Below are positions 7,680 through 16,256 of a stretch of 64,000 bases of DNA, in pieces (position 1 is the first letter of the stretch; every line of letters begins with the position of its first letter). The notes beneath the pieces are model-generated. The model did not search any database. It had not been told where the DNA came from and was given only the letters and a program-made list of their open reading frames with translations. Source of the stretch: Bradyrhizobium arachidis (lineage in GTDB: Bacteria > Pseudomonadota > Alphaproteobacteria > Rhizobiales > Xanthobacteraceae); the NCBI RefSeq assembly GCF_024758505.1, contig NZ_CP077970.1:3782001-3846000 (forward strand), in the 5' to 3' direction. A program made the position numbers and the translations under genes.

Positions 7680-8819
7680 ATGAAGTGGCTGCGAATCAGC
7701 ACGGCCGTGACCGGTCTGCTCGCCTGCACGTATGTCCTCGTGCAGATTGCGCCGCATGCGCGCTATTCGGCCGCGATACTCGCCGCGCAGGACGATCCGG
7801 CCGCACTGTCGGAGCTACGGCTCGACGCCGTCCTGGCCGCCAACCCGTCGCTCGTTCCTGACAATATCGAGGCCGCACTGGCCGCCGGCGATGCCGATCT
7901 TGCGAGTAGCTTTGTCGAGCTCGCGCGCGAGCGCAACATCGCGCTGCCGGATGGTCTCCTGACCCGCGTGAACGACGCGGTGAGGGACGAGAATTCCACC
8001 ACGCATTTCGCAAAACGCTTTGCGACCGGCCTCGTCACCGGCAACGCCGACGATGTTGCCAGCCTCTCCGGCACGGTCGCCGGCGATCTCTTCGTGTTCG
8101 GCGATGTCAGGGACGTCGTGCGCGAGGGCAAGCACCTCGCGATGGGCGAGGAGACCGATCACCTCATCCTTGGCCTTGCGACCGCAGGCCTCGCGGTGAC
8201 GGCCGCGACCTATATCTCCGTCGGCGGCGCCACGCCGGTGCGCGCCGGGCTGTCGCTGGTGAAGGATGCCCGCAAGGTCGGCCGCCTGGGTGAGGGGCTC
8301 GCGGTATGGGCCGGCCGCTCCGCGCGCGAGGTCGTCGACACGCCCGCGCTCAAGAAGGCGGTTGCCTCCAGCTCCATGTTCCGGCCGGGCGAGAGCGTCA
8401 GTGCGATCAAGGCCGCGTTCCGCGCCGAGAAGGCCGGCGCACTGGTGCGACTCGGCAAGGACGTCACGCGCGTCGCCGGCAAGACCGGCACCCGCGGCGC
8501 GCTGGATACGCTGCGCATCGCCGAGGGCCCGAAGGACGTCGCACGCGCCGCGCGCCTTGCCGAAGCGCAGGGCGGCAAGACCCGCGCGATCATGAAGCTG
8601 CTCGGCCGCGGCGCGCTGCTGCTCGTCACCGGCGCCTTCAATTTCACGATGTGGCTGTTAGGGGCCGCCTTCACGCTGCTCGGCCTGTTGTCCTCGATCA
8701 AGGCCACCACGGAGCGTCTCACCCAATCCTGGTGTGACCGCAGACGGAGGCGGCGGCAGCGCCAGGCGCAGGCCGAAGCTGCCGAAACCGCTCTGGCGGG
8801 CGCGGCCGTCACGGCCTAA
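7680..8819 (+). CDS. membrane-associated protein of unknown function
   Basis: The 379-residue product starts at ATG 7680 (MKWLRISTAVTG). An N-terminal hydrophobic helix (about residues 5-22) looks like an anchor or signal. Two further hydrophobic regions lie near residues 160-180 (LILGLATAGLAVTAATYISV) and near the C-terminus (ALLLVTGAFNFTMWLLGAA then FTLLGLLSSI). The tail is very basic, followed by an Ala-rich end. The centre is rich in Ala, Arg and Lys with no catalytic motif I recognise. It is likely an inner-membrane protein; the function is not known to me. Confidence 0.7.
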   Translation: MKWLRISTAVTGLLACTYVLVQIAPHARYSAAILAAQDDPAALSELRLDAVLAANPSLVPDNIEAALAAGDADLASSFVELARERNIALPDGLLTRVNDAVRDENSTTHFAKRFATGLVTGNADDVASLSGTVAGDLFVFGDVRDVVREGKHLAMGEETDHLILGLATAGLAVTAATYISVGGATPVRAGLSLVKDARKVGRLGEGLAVWAGRSAREVVDTPALKKAVASSSMFRPGESVSAIKAAFRAEKAGALVRLGKDVTRVAGKTGTRGALDTLRIAEGPKDVARAARLAEAQGGKTRAIMKLLGRGALLLVTGAFNFTMWLLGAAFTLLGLLSSIKATTERLTQSWCDRRRRRRQRQAQAEAAETALAGAAVTA

Positions 8820-8854
8820 GATCGTCTTCTCCCCAAACAGATGCGGACCAAGCG

Positions 8855-9610
8855 ATGCCGAGTTTCCACAACGGCGCAGTTGAAATTGCCTATCTCGACG
8901 AAGGCGAGGGCGACCCGATCCTCCTGCTGCACGGCTTTGCCTCGAGCAAGAACGTCAACTGGGTCTATCCGACCTGGGTCTCCGAGCTGCGCAAGAACGG
9001 CCGCCGGGTAATCGCACTCGACAATCGCGGCCATGGCGAGTCCCAGAAGCTCTACGATCCCGCGCAATATTCCATTCCGACCATGGCCGGCGACGTGCTG
9101 GCGCTGATGGATCATCTGGCGATCCCGCAGGCCGACATCATGGGCTATTCGATGGGCGGGCGGATGGCGGCCTGGCTCTCCCTCAACGAGCCGCAGCGCC
9201 TGCGCTCCGCAATCCTCGGCGGCATCGGCATCGGCGGCCTGATCGAGGGCACCGGCCCCGGCGAGAAGGTGGCCGAAGCGCTGGAGGCGGCCTCGCTCGA
9301 CGACGTCACCGATCCGGTCGGGCGCACCTTCCGTGCCTTCGCCGATCAGACGCGCTCCGACCGCAAGGCGCTCGCCGCGTGCCTGCGCGGCACCCGCGAC
9401 CTCATGCGCAAGGAGGAAGCCGCGCGCATCGACGTGCCGGTCTTGATCGCGGTCGGGACCACCGATGACGTCGCCGGCTCCGCGCATGCGCTCGGCGACA
9501 TCATCCCGGGATCGGAAGTGCTCGATATCCCCAACCGCGATCACATGCGCGCGGTCGGCGACAAGGTCTACAAGGTCGGCGTGCTCGATTTCCTGTCACG
9601 CAGGGGATGA
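8855..9610 (+). CDS. alpha/beta hydrolase
   Basis: The 251-residue protein has the canonical fold markers: oxyanion-hole region LLLHGFASS, strand 5/helix motif VIALDNRGHGESQ, nucleophile elbow GYSMGG (Ser at about residue 98), an acid in the TTDD region and catalytic His at about 229 in NRDHMRAV. It hydrolyses an ester-type or related bond; the substrate is unknown. It lies 35 bases after the preceding gene. Similar hydrolase genes near cysE are, as I recall, common in Bradyrhizobium. Confidence 0.9.
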   Translation: MPSFHNGAVEIAYLDEGEGDPILLLHGFASSKNVNWVYPTWVSELRKNGRRVIALDNRGHGESQKLYDPAQYSIPTMAGDVLALMDHLAIPQADIMGYSMGGRMAAWLSLNEPQRLRSAILGGIGIGGLIEGTGPGEKVAEALEAASLDDVTDPVGRTFRAFADQTRSDRKALAACLRGTRDLMRKEEAARIDVPVLIAVGTTDDVAGSAHALGDIIPGSEVLDIPNRDHMRAVGDKVYKVGVLDFLSRRG

Positions 9611-9641
9611 CGGCTCGTCACGCCTGGGATGACGGCTCGTC
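9604..9641. repeat. 22-base tandem duplication at a convergent gene junction
   Basis: GGGATGACGGCTCGTC occurs at 9604-9619 and again at 9626-9641, a 22-base period. The unit spans the stop of the hydrolase and encodes the last residues of the convergent membrane protein. Confidence 0.7.
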
Positions 9642-10994
9642 CGCGCCATCGTCGCCGCCGATGAAGCGCGCCAGCGCCATCAGCACGACGAAGGTGGCAA
9701 GCCAGGCCATCCGCGCGCCGTAGCGGTCATGCGGTCCGGAGATCACGCCGCAGATGAAGGCGTTGCCGAGCAGCGCCAGAGCCACGGTGCTCGCAAGCAG
9801 GGTCAGATCGTCGAGGCGGCGGCGCGACGCCGCGTGTCCGAGCAGCGCGACCAGCGCCAGCATCGAGGCGAGCGCGACCGGGACATGCAGCCAGTTGACG
9901 TAGGCGAAATCGACACCCCAATGCTGCTGGCGCGCCGCGCGCATCGGCGCGACCTGGGCCGGGATATAGCGCTCGATGATGCCGTAGGTGTGCGGGATCC
10001 AGCCATTGGTGCCTTCGCCGGTCGCCGCATGCAGCAATTGCTGGCCCACCGCCGTCAGCGCCGCCTGCGCCTGCCAGGCCGGATAGTCGGCGAGCGAATG
10101 CACGACGATGTAGCTCATCTCCTCGTTCATGCCTTCAAACCGGCCGAGCGTGTTGAACATGCTGTTGCCCCACAAAAATTCGTCGGCGGTCGCGGGAAGC
10201 TCGTTGCGGTAGGGACACAGCTTGAATTTTTCGCGCGGGCAATGATCGCTGAGGAAGCGCGCGACGATGCCGTCCTGCATCATGCGGCCGAAGGCGACGC
10301 CGTAGCCGCCAGGCGTCCAGGCCCAGTTGCCGGACAGCGCATGGTTGGTCGCAAGCAGCATCAAGCCGCCGGCCATGATCGTCAGGCTGCCCTGCACCAG
10401 GCCCGCGATCGGAACGCGCCGGCGGAGCAGCGGCCACGTCATCCAGCCGACCGCGCAAAGCCCGAGCAGCACGCCGAGCGTCGCGCTGTGGGTCGCCGCG
10501 GCAAAGGCGGTGAACGCGAACAGCGAGAATTTTTCCGTCGTCGAAATCCGCTTGCCGCCGACGACGAGCAGGAACAGCGCCAGCACCGACAGCCCTGCGA
10601 AGATGTCGGTCAGCAGCATGCTCGCGAGCCAGGGCAGCGCGGTCGATATTGTGAGGACGAGGCTGATCGCGACGAAGCGGGATGTCTGCATCAGGCCGAG
10701 CACGCGCAGCGTCAGCTGCAACAGCCAGAGCGTCGCCAGCGACTGGATCGCGAGGTTGATCCAGAAGCCAAAACTCTCGCCCATATGCAGATAGAGGCCG
10801 AACACCGTGGAGCGGCTCGGCACCAGATAGCCCTCATACCAGCGCGCGAGGTAGCCGCCGGTATCCCATTGAAGCAGCGGATAGCCGTTCCAGAGCGCGG
10901 GCGCGATCAAGAGGAGGGGTAGGGCAATGACCGCCAGTCCCAGCCAGACAGAACCCGTGGCGCGGCTGCGCAAGATGTCGGTGGTGATGCTCAA
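9618..10994 (-). CDS. polytopic membrane protein, hypothetical
   Basis: The 458-residue protein has about 10-11 hydrophobic segments, starting with LAVIALPLLLIAPALW. After the first segment lies YPLLQWDTGGYLARWYEG, an acidic periplasmic loop reminiscent of GT-C-type glycosyltransferases, although no clear DxD/ExD signature is certain. A large extracytoplasmic region sits around residues 220-350. I do not assign a family. Its last codons come from a small tandem duplication. It converges on the hydrolase. Confidence 0.78.
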   Translation of the reverse strand: MSITTDILRSRATGSVWLGLAVIALPLLLIAPALWNGYPLLQWDTGGYLARWYEGYLVPSRSTVFGLYLHMGESFGFWINLAIQSLATLWLLQLTLRVLGLMQTSRFVAISLVLTISTALPWLASMLLTDIFAGLSVLALFLLVVGGKRISTTEKFSLFAFTAFAAATHSATLGVLLGLCAVGWMTWPLLRRRVPIAGLVQGSLTIMAGGLMLLATNHALSGNWAWTPGGYGVAFGRMMQDGIVARFLSDHCPREKFKLCPYRNELPATADEFLWGNSMFNTLGRFEGMNEEMSYIVVHSLADYPAWQAQAALTAVGQQLLHAATGEGTNGWIPHTYGIIERYIPAQVAPMRAARQQHWGVDFAYVNWLHVPVALASMLALVALLGHAASRRRLDDLTLLASTVALALLGNAFICGVISGPHDRYGARMAWLATFVVLMALARFIGGDDGADEPSSQA

Positions 10995-11279
10995 TTCCTC
11001 TCCGTCGCGTGCCGACCATGACCGAAATAGCGTTTGCGACGGAATTCACCAATAGTTTGTCGCCGCCGGGCTTGAATTCCAGGAAACCCTGACCACTTTC
11101 AACCGACCATGTCACGCGTGGGGTGGCGTAAGAAAGTCTTTTGATTCAACGCGTTGACGTGTGTTCGGAAGGCAACGGGGTGTTCACTCTCAGGCAAGCC
11201 TTCAGGGACGCAGGCGTTTAAGCTGTGCTATAGATCAAACCAAGCGAGCGATATCGCGAGCAAGCCGAGAGAACCCAAA

Positions 11280-12104
11280 ATGGCAGTCCATCAGGTCAAT
11301 CCGGGAGGAAAGCTGGCCGCACTCGATCCGATCTGGGATCGGGTCAGGGGCGAGGCGGAAGACATCGTCCACCGCGAGCCCGAGCTTGCAAGCTTCATCT
11401 ATTCGAGCGTGCTGCATCACAGCCGGCTGGAAGATGCGGTGGTGCATCGGATCGCCGAGCGGCTCGATCACGCCGCACTGTCGGGCGACCTCGTGCGCCA
11501 GACCTATGACGAGGCGCTGCGCGATGATCCCGATCTCGGCAACGCCTTCCGCGCCGATCTCGTCGCCGTCTACGACCGTGATCCCGCGACCTCGCGCTTC
11601 ATCGATCCCTTGCTCTACTTCAAGGGCTTTCATGCCATCCAGACCCATCGTCTCGCGCACTGGCTCTACCTGAAGGGCCGCAAGGATTTTGCGTATTACC
11701 TGCAGAGCCGCGCCTCCGCGGTGTTCCAGACCGACATCAATCCCGCCGCGAAGATCGGCCGCGGCATTTTCCTGGATCATGCCACCGGCTTCGTCGTCGG
11801 CGAGACGGCCGTGATCGAGGACGACGTCTCGATCCTGCACGGCGTCACGCTCGGCGGCACCGGCAAGGAGAACGAGGACCGCCATCCAAAAATCCGCCAC
11901 GGCGTCATGATCGGGGCGGGCGCAAAAATCCTGGGCAATATCGAAGTCGGCCATTGCGCGCGCATCGCGGCGGGCTCCGTCGTGGTCAAGCCGGTGCCGC
12001 ACAACGTCACGGTGGCGGGCGTTCCCGCCAAGATCGTCGGCGAAGCCGGCTGCGCCGAGCCTTCGCGCACCATGGACCAGATGATTAACGCCATGGGACT
12101 TTGA
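11280..12104 (+). CDS. cysE: serine O-acetyltransferase
   Basis: The 274-residue enzyme transfers acetyl from acetyl-CoA to L-serine, giving O-acetylserine for cysteine synthesis in the cytoplasm. An all-helical N-terminal domain with DPLLYFKGFHAIQTHR is followed by the left-handed beta-helix of hexapeptide repeats (about residues 145-245). The catalytic Asp-His pair (DHATG, 166/167) and a second His in EDRHPK (about 202) are present. The start is ATG 11280; the frame is open upstream without family similarity. It is followed by a terminator hairpin and the DUF3126 gene, an order I recall as typical of Rhizobiales. Confidence 0.96.
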   Translation: MAVHQVNPGGKLAALDPIWDRVRGEAEDIVHREPELASFIYSSVLHHSRLEDAVVHRIAERLDHAALSGDLVRQTYDEALRDDPDLGNAFRADLVAVYDRDPATSRFIDPLLYFKGFHAIQTHRLAHWLYLKGRKDFAYYLQSRASAVFQTDINPAAKIGRGIFLDHATGFVVGETAVIEDDVSILHGVTLGGTGKENEDRHPKIRHGVMIGAGAKILGNIEVGHCARIAAGSVVVKPVPHNVTVAGVPAKIVGEAGCAEPSRTMDQMINAMGL

Positions 12105-12133
12105 TTGGGGCTCTGACAGGGCCTTCTGCCTCG

Positions 12134-12160
12134 AAAGGGGCCGGATTCTCCGGCCCTTTG
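12134..12160 (+). terminator. Rho-independent terminator after cysE
   Basis: AAAGGGGCCGG pairs with CCGGCCCTTT around the loop ATTCT, 30 bases after the cysE stop. The stem is strongly GC and the 3' side ends in a short T run. Confidence 0.7.
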
Positions 12161-12249
12161 TCCCCAAAAAATCTTTGCGAATTCATGCTGGCGGTTCGTC
12201 GCGTCTCGTCCTAAAACCCCGCCCGACAAAATTCGATTGGAGACTTGCC

Positions 12250-12468
12250 GTGGACGTCAAGGAAGTCAGGAAGCTCGACGCGTATTTGAAGCGCGTGTTT
12301 GGCAATCCCAAGATCCGCGTCGTGCCGCGGCCGAAGAAGGACGATTCCGCCGAGGTCTATATCGGTGAGGAATTCATCGGTGTGCTCTTCGTCGACGACG
12401 AGGACGACGACCGTTCCTTCCAGTTCCAGATGGCGATCCTCGAAGACGATCTCGTCGATCAGGAATAG
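12250..12468 (+). CDS. DUF3126 family protein
   Basis: The 72-residue acidic protein starts at GTG 12250 with a Shine-Dalgarno GGAG 7 bases upstream. The sequence begins MDVKEVRKLDAYLKRVFG and ends with an Asp-rich segment (VDDEDDDRSFQFQMAIL). This is the DUF3126 family found in Rhizobiales, of unknown function. Its position after cysE appears conserved, hinting at a housekeeping role, though the intervening hairpin suggests separate transcription. Confidence 0.88.
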   Translation: MDVKEVRKLDAYLKRVFGNPKIRVVPRPKKDDSAEVYIGEEFIGVLFVDDEDDDRSFQFQMAILEDDLVDQE

Positions 12469-12779
12469 AAGCCGTCACCGTCATTGCGAGCGGAGCGAAG
12501 CAATCCAGACTGTCTCCGCGGGGGCAGTCTGTATTGCGTCGTCGCGTCGGCGCAAAATTGCTTCGCAATTTTGTCGCGAGCAAAGCCCCTATTTCTTGGG
12601 CAGGATGCGTAGCCGCGCAGTCGCGTCGGCGACCAGGCCTTGCGCTGCGTCTCGGTCATGCCGGTCGCGGTTGTCCGGGTCGTTGTCGAACATCCGGCGA
12701 TCATCGGTGCGAGGCACAGAACGCTCAGCATCGCCGCGGATCGACTCTCCGCCGGTAGCCTCGCGGACAAGCGCCGCAT
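12459..12779 (-). CDS. possible small lipoprotein gene running into a repeat
   Basis: The minus frame encodes a signal-like segment with lipobox IAGCS (MLSVLCLAPMIAGCS) followed by TTTRTTATGMTETQRKAW. The start is uncertain: ATG 12779 gives 106 residues, and an ATG further in gives less leader. After about ASCPRNRGF the reading frame passes into the interspersed repeat at 12478-12590 and then ends. Either the natural 3' end was replaced by the repeat or the frame is spurious. The lipobox is the only strong evidence. Confidence 0.35.
   Translation of the reverse strand: MRRLSARLPAESRSAAMLSVLCLAPMIAGCSTTTRTTATGMTETQRKAWSPTRLRGYASCPRNRGFARDKIAKQFCADATTQYRLPPRRQSGLLRSARNDGDGFYS
12478..12590. repeat. 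interspersed repeat with TCATTGCGAGC-type start and internal hairpin
   Basis: It begins with CGTCATTGCGAGCGGAGCG and AAGCAATCCAG, a sequence I recall as a multi-copy intergenic element in Bradyrhizobium and other alphaproteobacteria. It ends with the perfect hairpin CAAAATTGC-TTC-GCAATTTTG (12553-12573). Only one copy lies in this window, so the family membership rests on memory. It may serve as a transcription end for the DUF3126 gene. Confidence 0.6.
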
Positions 12780-12953
12780 CCCATTGAGTCCGAGTGAAAT
12801 CAATTCCGTTTTTATGCCCATAGGCGATGCATCCCATGCAGAAGCGATCACGGCGCAGGCCGTTGGCGAGCCGATCGGGAACGACGGTGGGCGCATAACC
12901 TTCGAAATGTGCGGCGGTTGATCGCGCTAGGGTTGCGGTGCTACAAAATTCCT

Positions 12954-13775
12954 ATGGATATCGCGCTCACCTTCGATCGCACCGGCGATGTTTCCAAGCT
13001 GGATGGAACAAATACCCGCGGGATCGAATATCGCTGGGACATTTTCAAGCGACACCTTTCCGAAATCCGGCCGGGCAGTCGGGTCTTAGATTTTGGCGCA
13101 GGCTCACTGCGAGAGAGCTTCGACCTCGTGAGCAGGGGCTTTGATGTCACGTCGATCGACTTGGATGCCGCGGCCCTGGGTGCCTATCATGCTCGCTACC
13201 AATGGCCCGCCGGCGGCAGGCATCGAATGGTTGCCAGTCAGGATATGTTTTCGGCCCTTTCTGGGCTGCCTGACGCGAAATTTGCGCTGATAACGTGCTT
13301 CGATGTTTTGGAACATCTTGAGGATCCGGTTGCGGCCCTCAAGCGCTTTTCCGATCGAATGACCGATGATTGCCGCCTATTTATCTCGGTACCAAACGGC
13401 CTCTCTCTTTTCGAATTGGCTTGGCGGCTTGACCTCAAAATCGCGCGGGCTACCGGGCGATATATTCGGCCCGGCGAACCTCATTTACAAAGGCTGTCAC
13501 CGGCGCGGTGGAAAGCCACCATCGAAGCCTCCGGGCTCACCGTCGTCGATCACGAATTGCACATAGGCTTTTTCGCCAACACTTCAGCCGCCCTGGTTCA
13601 AGTACCGTTGGCCTTGATGGCGAGAATTCTCCGCAAGATGGGGGCCAACATCGACGGTGTCGCGGTTGCTGAGCGCATCATTCAGAGGACGGCGCCGGCC
13701 ATGGATGCGCTCGACCGGCGCACGCGTTTTCTGCGCGGCTTGTACGGATGGAATTTGTTTGTTGTCTCCCGCTAG
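12954..13775 (+). CDS. class I SAM-dependent methyltransferase
   Basis: The 273-residue protein has SAM motif I VLDFGAGSLRESFDL, motif II after TSIDLDAAALG, and the methyltransferase_11-type motif CFDVLEHLEDPVAALKR. Downstream, HLQRLSPARWKATIEASGL resembles the C-terminal lobe of small-molecule or lipid/sugar methyltransferases. The start ATG 12954 is chosen because the product then begins close to the fold. Composition is less GC-rich than neighbours and the gene lies between a repeat and a decayed gene, suggesting later acquisition. Substrate unknown. Confidence 0.85.
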   Translation: MDIALTFDRTGDVSKLDGTNTRGIEYRWDIFKRHLSEIRPGSRVLDFGAGSLRESFDLVSRGFDVTSIDLDAAALGAYHARYQWPAGGRHRMVASQDMFSALSGLPDAKFALITCFDVLEHLEDPVAALKRFSDRMTDDCRLFISVPNGLSLFELAWRLDLKIARATGRYIRPGEPHLQRLSPARWKATIEASGLTVVDHELHIGFFANTSAALVQVPLALMARILRKMGANIDGVAVAERIIQRTAPAMDALDRRTRFLRGLYGWNLFVVSR

Positions 13776-14058
13776 TTGATGCGGATGATGTAATTGCAAA
13801 CGATCGTCGGTTGGGCGTTGTTGTGAGCCCCGCCGCCGCCGGCTGAGGCGAGTGCAGCCAATGCGCGGATCCCGGTCGCCGAGTCCAGCATCGCCGCCAG
13901 GAAGCCGCCCTGGATCGTCCCATGCCTGTTGGTGAAGGACTGCTGAGCCTGGAAGCGGATCGACGCCGTCTCGCCGGTCTCGTCAAATCCCAACCATTCG
14001 CGTCCAGCAATTGGGCGCCCGGTGGCATGTTCGTCGCCGCATCGGTCACGTCGATCAC
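13772..14058 (-). pseudogene. PaaI-type hotdog thioesterase remnant, frameshifted and truncated
   Basis: On the minus strand a frame starting MIDVTDAATNMPPGAQLL runs into a neighbouring frame that continues W-L-GFDETGETASIRFQAQ, then FTNRHGTIQGGFLAAMLDSA, the hotdog-fold signature of PaaI/YdiI thioesterases. One missing base near 13995 (GCG-AA-TGG where GCG-GAA-TGG is expected) explains the shift. The C-terminal half degenerates after ALAALAS and stops where the methyltransferase gene ends, so about the last third of the protein is missing. It is very unlikely to be functional. Confidence 0.75.
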
Positions 14059-14122
14059 CGCGCTTGTTTCAACCTCGACAAGCCTATCAAGCAGTCGATC
14101 CCCCGCAAGGGCGCTTAGCCCT

Positions 14123-15031
14123 TCACCGCGGCCCCGTCATCGACGCAACGACCCCTCGAAGCGCGTTGACGAATTCAGCGATCGCCGGGTTGCGCCTTTC
14201 ACCGCTGCGAAAAGCTACGAAGATCCGCCGCGTGATGATCGGCCGGATCTCCTTGAGGCGCAAAGTTCCGATGTAGTCGCGGCCGCGTAGCCCCGGGTTG
14301 ATCGAGACCGAGCAGCCCGCCTCGACCATGGCGCGGACCACCTCGAAGCTATGGCAGCGGGCATTGATGATAGGGTCGAATCCGGCATCGCGACACGCGC
14401 CGACGATCACGTCCGAATAGGTGGCGGACGTCGTGTCGAGAGCCCATCGTTCCGTCGCCAACTCCGACAAGGTGAGATGTGGCCGCTCGGCCAGCGGGTG
14501 GTCGCGCGGCAGCAGAACGTGAAGGTGGTCGTCCAGAAGATGCAGCATCTCGACCTGCGTCTCCGAGAGGCTTGCCGAAGTGGTCAGGTCGTCGACGATC
14601 GCGACATCCGTCTGCCACGCGCGTAGGGCGGCCAGGCTGTCGTCAGGCTCCAGTTCCTCGAAGATCGCCACCAGATCGGGGAAGCGCGTCGACATCGCCC
14701 GGATCGTTGGCGGGATGAGAGATGCGGCGACGGACGGAAATGCCGAGACGCGCAATTCGCCGGCGACGGTCTTCTTCAGCTCCGCGAGATCGGTCTTCGC
14801 TTCCTCCAGAATGCCAATGACGCGACCGGCATGGTCGACGAGCCGCTGTCCCGCCGGCGTGAGCCGCACACCGCGGCCTCTGCGTTCAACCAGTTCAATC
14901 CCTGTCTCGTCCTCGAGCTGCGCGATTTGCTGCGAAACGGCCGATGGCGAGATCAGCAAGGCGTCGGCCACCGCTGCCATTGTTTTTCGCAGCGAAAGCT
15001 CACGAAGCGTGCGGAGTCGGGCGAAATCCAT
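14123..15031 (-). CDS. LysR family transcriptional regulator
   Basis: The 302-residue protein has the N-terminal winged helix-turn-helix (residues 1-60; AVADALLISPSAVSQQIAQL, then ETGIELVERRGRGVRLTPAG) and a periplasmic-binding-protein-like effector domain. It is transcribed divergently from the amino-acid ABC operon starting at 15223, the standard arrangement for a LysR activator of the adjacent operon. A T-N11-A box lies between the two. The effector is presumably the transported amino acid or a catabolite. Confidence 0.94.
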   Translation of the reverse strand: MDFARLRTLRELSLRKTMAAVADALLISPSAVSQQIAQLEDETGIELVERRGRGVRLTPAGQRLVDHAGRVIGILEEAKTDLAELKKTVAGELRVSAFPSVAASLIPPTIRAMSTRFPDLVAIFEELEPDDSLAALRAWQTDVAIVDDLTTSASLSETQVEMLHLLDDHLHVLLPRDHPLAERPHLTLSELATERWALDTTSATYSDVIVGACRDAGFDPIINARCHSFEVVRAMVEAGCSVSINPGLRGRDYIGTLRLKEIRPIITRRIFVAFRSGERRNPAIAEFVNALRGVVASMTGPR

Positions 15032-15068
15032 CGGAAGGTCCCCATAACTGCCCAGAAGGAAAGCGCAG

Positions 15069-15119
15069 TTTTGCTAATGTATATCGCAAAATTAATTAAG
15101 TAGACCAGCATTGTTTTGC
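15069..15119. promoter_or_regulatory. putative LysR binding region (TTTTGC-N11-GCAAAA)
   Basis: TTTTGC (15069-15074) and GCAAAA (15086-15091) form an inverted repeat with an 11-base spacer, matching the LysR T-N11-A format. A further TTTTGC at 15114-15119 forms a second, outward palindrome with 15086-15091. The region is AT-rich and sits between the divergent LysR and binding-protein genes. Confidence 0.55.
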
Positions 15120-15222
15120 GACTGTAGCCTTGTTGCCGGAGCAGTTCAGCCGTTCATAAGAGGAGAGCATCCCAAGCCCGGCTGAAGGAGTAGCGACCAC
15201 AACAAAGAGAGGGGATTCTCAG

Positions 15223-16251
15223 ATGGCTCGTTCGAAATTTCTGGTCGCTGCGCTCGCCGCAGCAACGCTGTGGGCGTCCGGCGCATCCGCGACCGTGCTC
15301 GACAACGTCAAGCAGCGCGGCGTCCTGAACTGCGGTACTGACAACACGGCCCCTGGCTTCGGCTACCTCAACACCAAGACCGGCAAGATCGAAGGACTGG
15401 ATGCTGATTTCTGCCGAGCCATGGCGGCGGCCGTTCTCGGCGACGCCAGCAAGGTCAACTTCGTCGTCGTCACCGACAAGAGCCGCTTCAACGCCTTGCA
15501 GACCGGGCAGGTCGATGTCGTCTTCGCACACACCACCGTCAAGCCGGTGCGCGAATCCGCCGTAGGCGTCGATTTCCTGCCGATCAATTTCTACGACGGC
15601 ACCGGCATGATGGTGAAGGCGGCGTCCGGCGTGAAGTCCGTCGCTGAACTGGATGGTGCGACGATCTGCACGACGCAGGGCTCCGGCACCGAAGCCACGC
15701 TCGCGAGCTTCGTCCGCGTGCGCGGCTTCAAGACCACAAAGGTTCTCACCTTCGAGAATCTCGAGAAGCTTTTTGGTGCGCTCCAGAGCGATCGCTGCAA
15801 CGCGATGTCGACGGACAAGTCTGCGCTTGCGGCCTGGCGCGGCAACTCGCCCAAGCCGGACGACTTCACGATCCTGCCCGAGACTCTCAACAAGTCACCC
15901 TTCGCGGGCTTCGTCATCGCCAATGATTCCAAATGGCGCAACCTGCTGCGATGGGCAACGTTCGCCCTGTTCCAGGCGGAGGAGTGGGACATCACGTCGG
16001 CCAACCTCGCCGACAGGATGAAGGACGAAAGCGCCTTCGTGCAAAAGTTCCTCGGCGTGAAGGATGGCTTCGGCAAGGATTTTGGCGTGGCCGACGATTT
16101 CGTCGCCAGCATGATCAAGTCCGTCGGCAATTACGGCGAGATCTACGACCGCAATCTCGGTCCCAAGACGCCCTATTTCATCGATCGTGCAGGCACCCCC
16201 AACGCGATGTGGACCAAGGGCGGCGCCGAATACTCGCCTCCCTGGAACTAA
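15223..16251 (+). CDS. polar amino-acid ABC transporter substrate-binding protein (AapJ-like)
   Basis: The 342-residue precursor has a Sec signal peptide (about residues 1-23, ending ASGASA) and the family-3 solute-binding fold. GVLNCGTDNTAPGFGYL near the mature N-terminus, GKIEGLDADFCRAMAAAVLG, and KSRFNALQTGQVDVV are typical of the AapJ/BztA general amino-acid binding proteins of alphaproteobacteria. It captures an amino acid in the periplasm and hands it to the permeases encoded next. First gene of the operon. Specificity cannot be read; the enzymes downstream hint at an unusual amino acid. Confidence 0.93.
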   Translation: MARSKFLVAALAAATLWASGASATVLDNVKQRGVLNCGTDNTAPGFGYLNTKTGKIEGLDADFCRAMAAAVLGDASKVNFVVVTDKSRFNALQTGQVDVVFAHTTVKPVRESAVGVDFLPINFYDGTGMMVKAASGVKSVAELDGATICTTQGSGTEATLASFVRVRGFKTTKVLTFENLEKLFGALQSDRCNAMSTDKSALAAWRGNSPKPDDFTILPETLNKSPFAGFVIANDSKWRNLLRWATFALFQAEEWDITSANLADRMKDESAFVQKFLGVKDGFGKDFGVADDFVASMIKSVGNYGEIYDRNLGPKTPYFIDRAGTPNAMWTKGGAEYSPPWN

Positions 16252-16256
16252 GCCAC

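Noticed and set aside
9729..10922. Long plus-strand frame opposite the polytopic membrane protein
   Set aside because: The other strand reads as typical membrane helices, so this frame is only a high-GC shadow.
14123..15222. Riboswitch or amino-acid-responsive leader for the transporter operon
   Set aside because: No known riboswitch core or leader peptide was seen; LysR control is enough to explain the layout.
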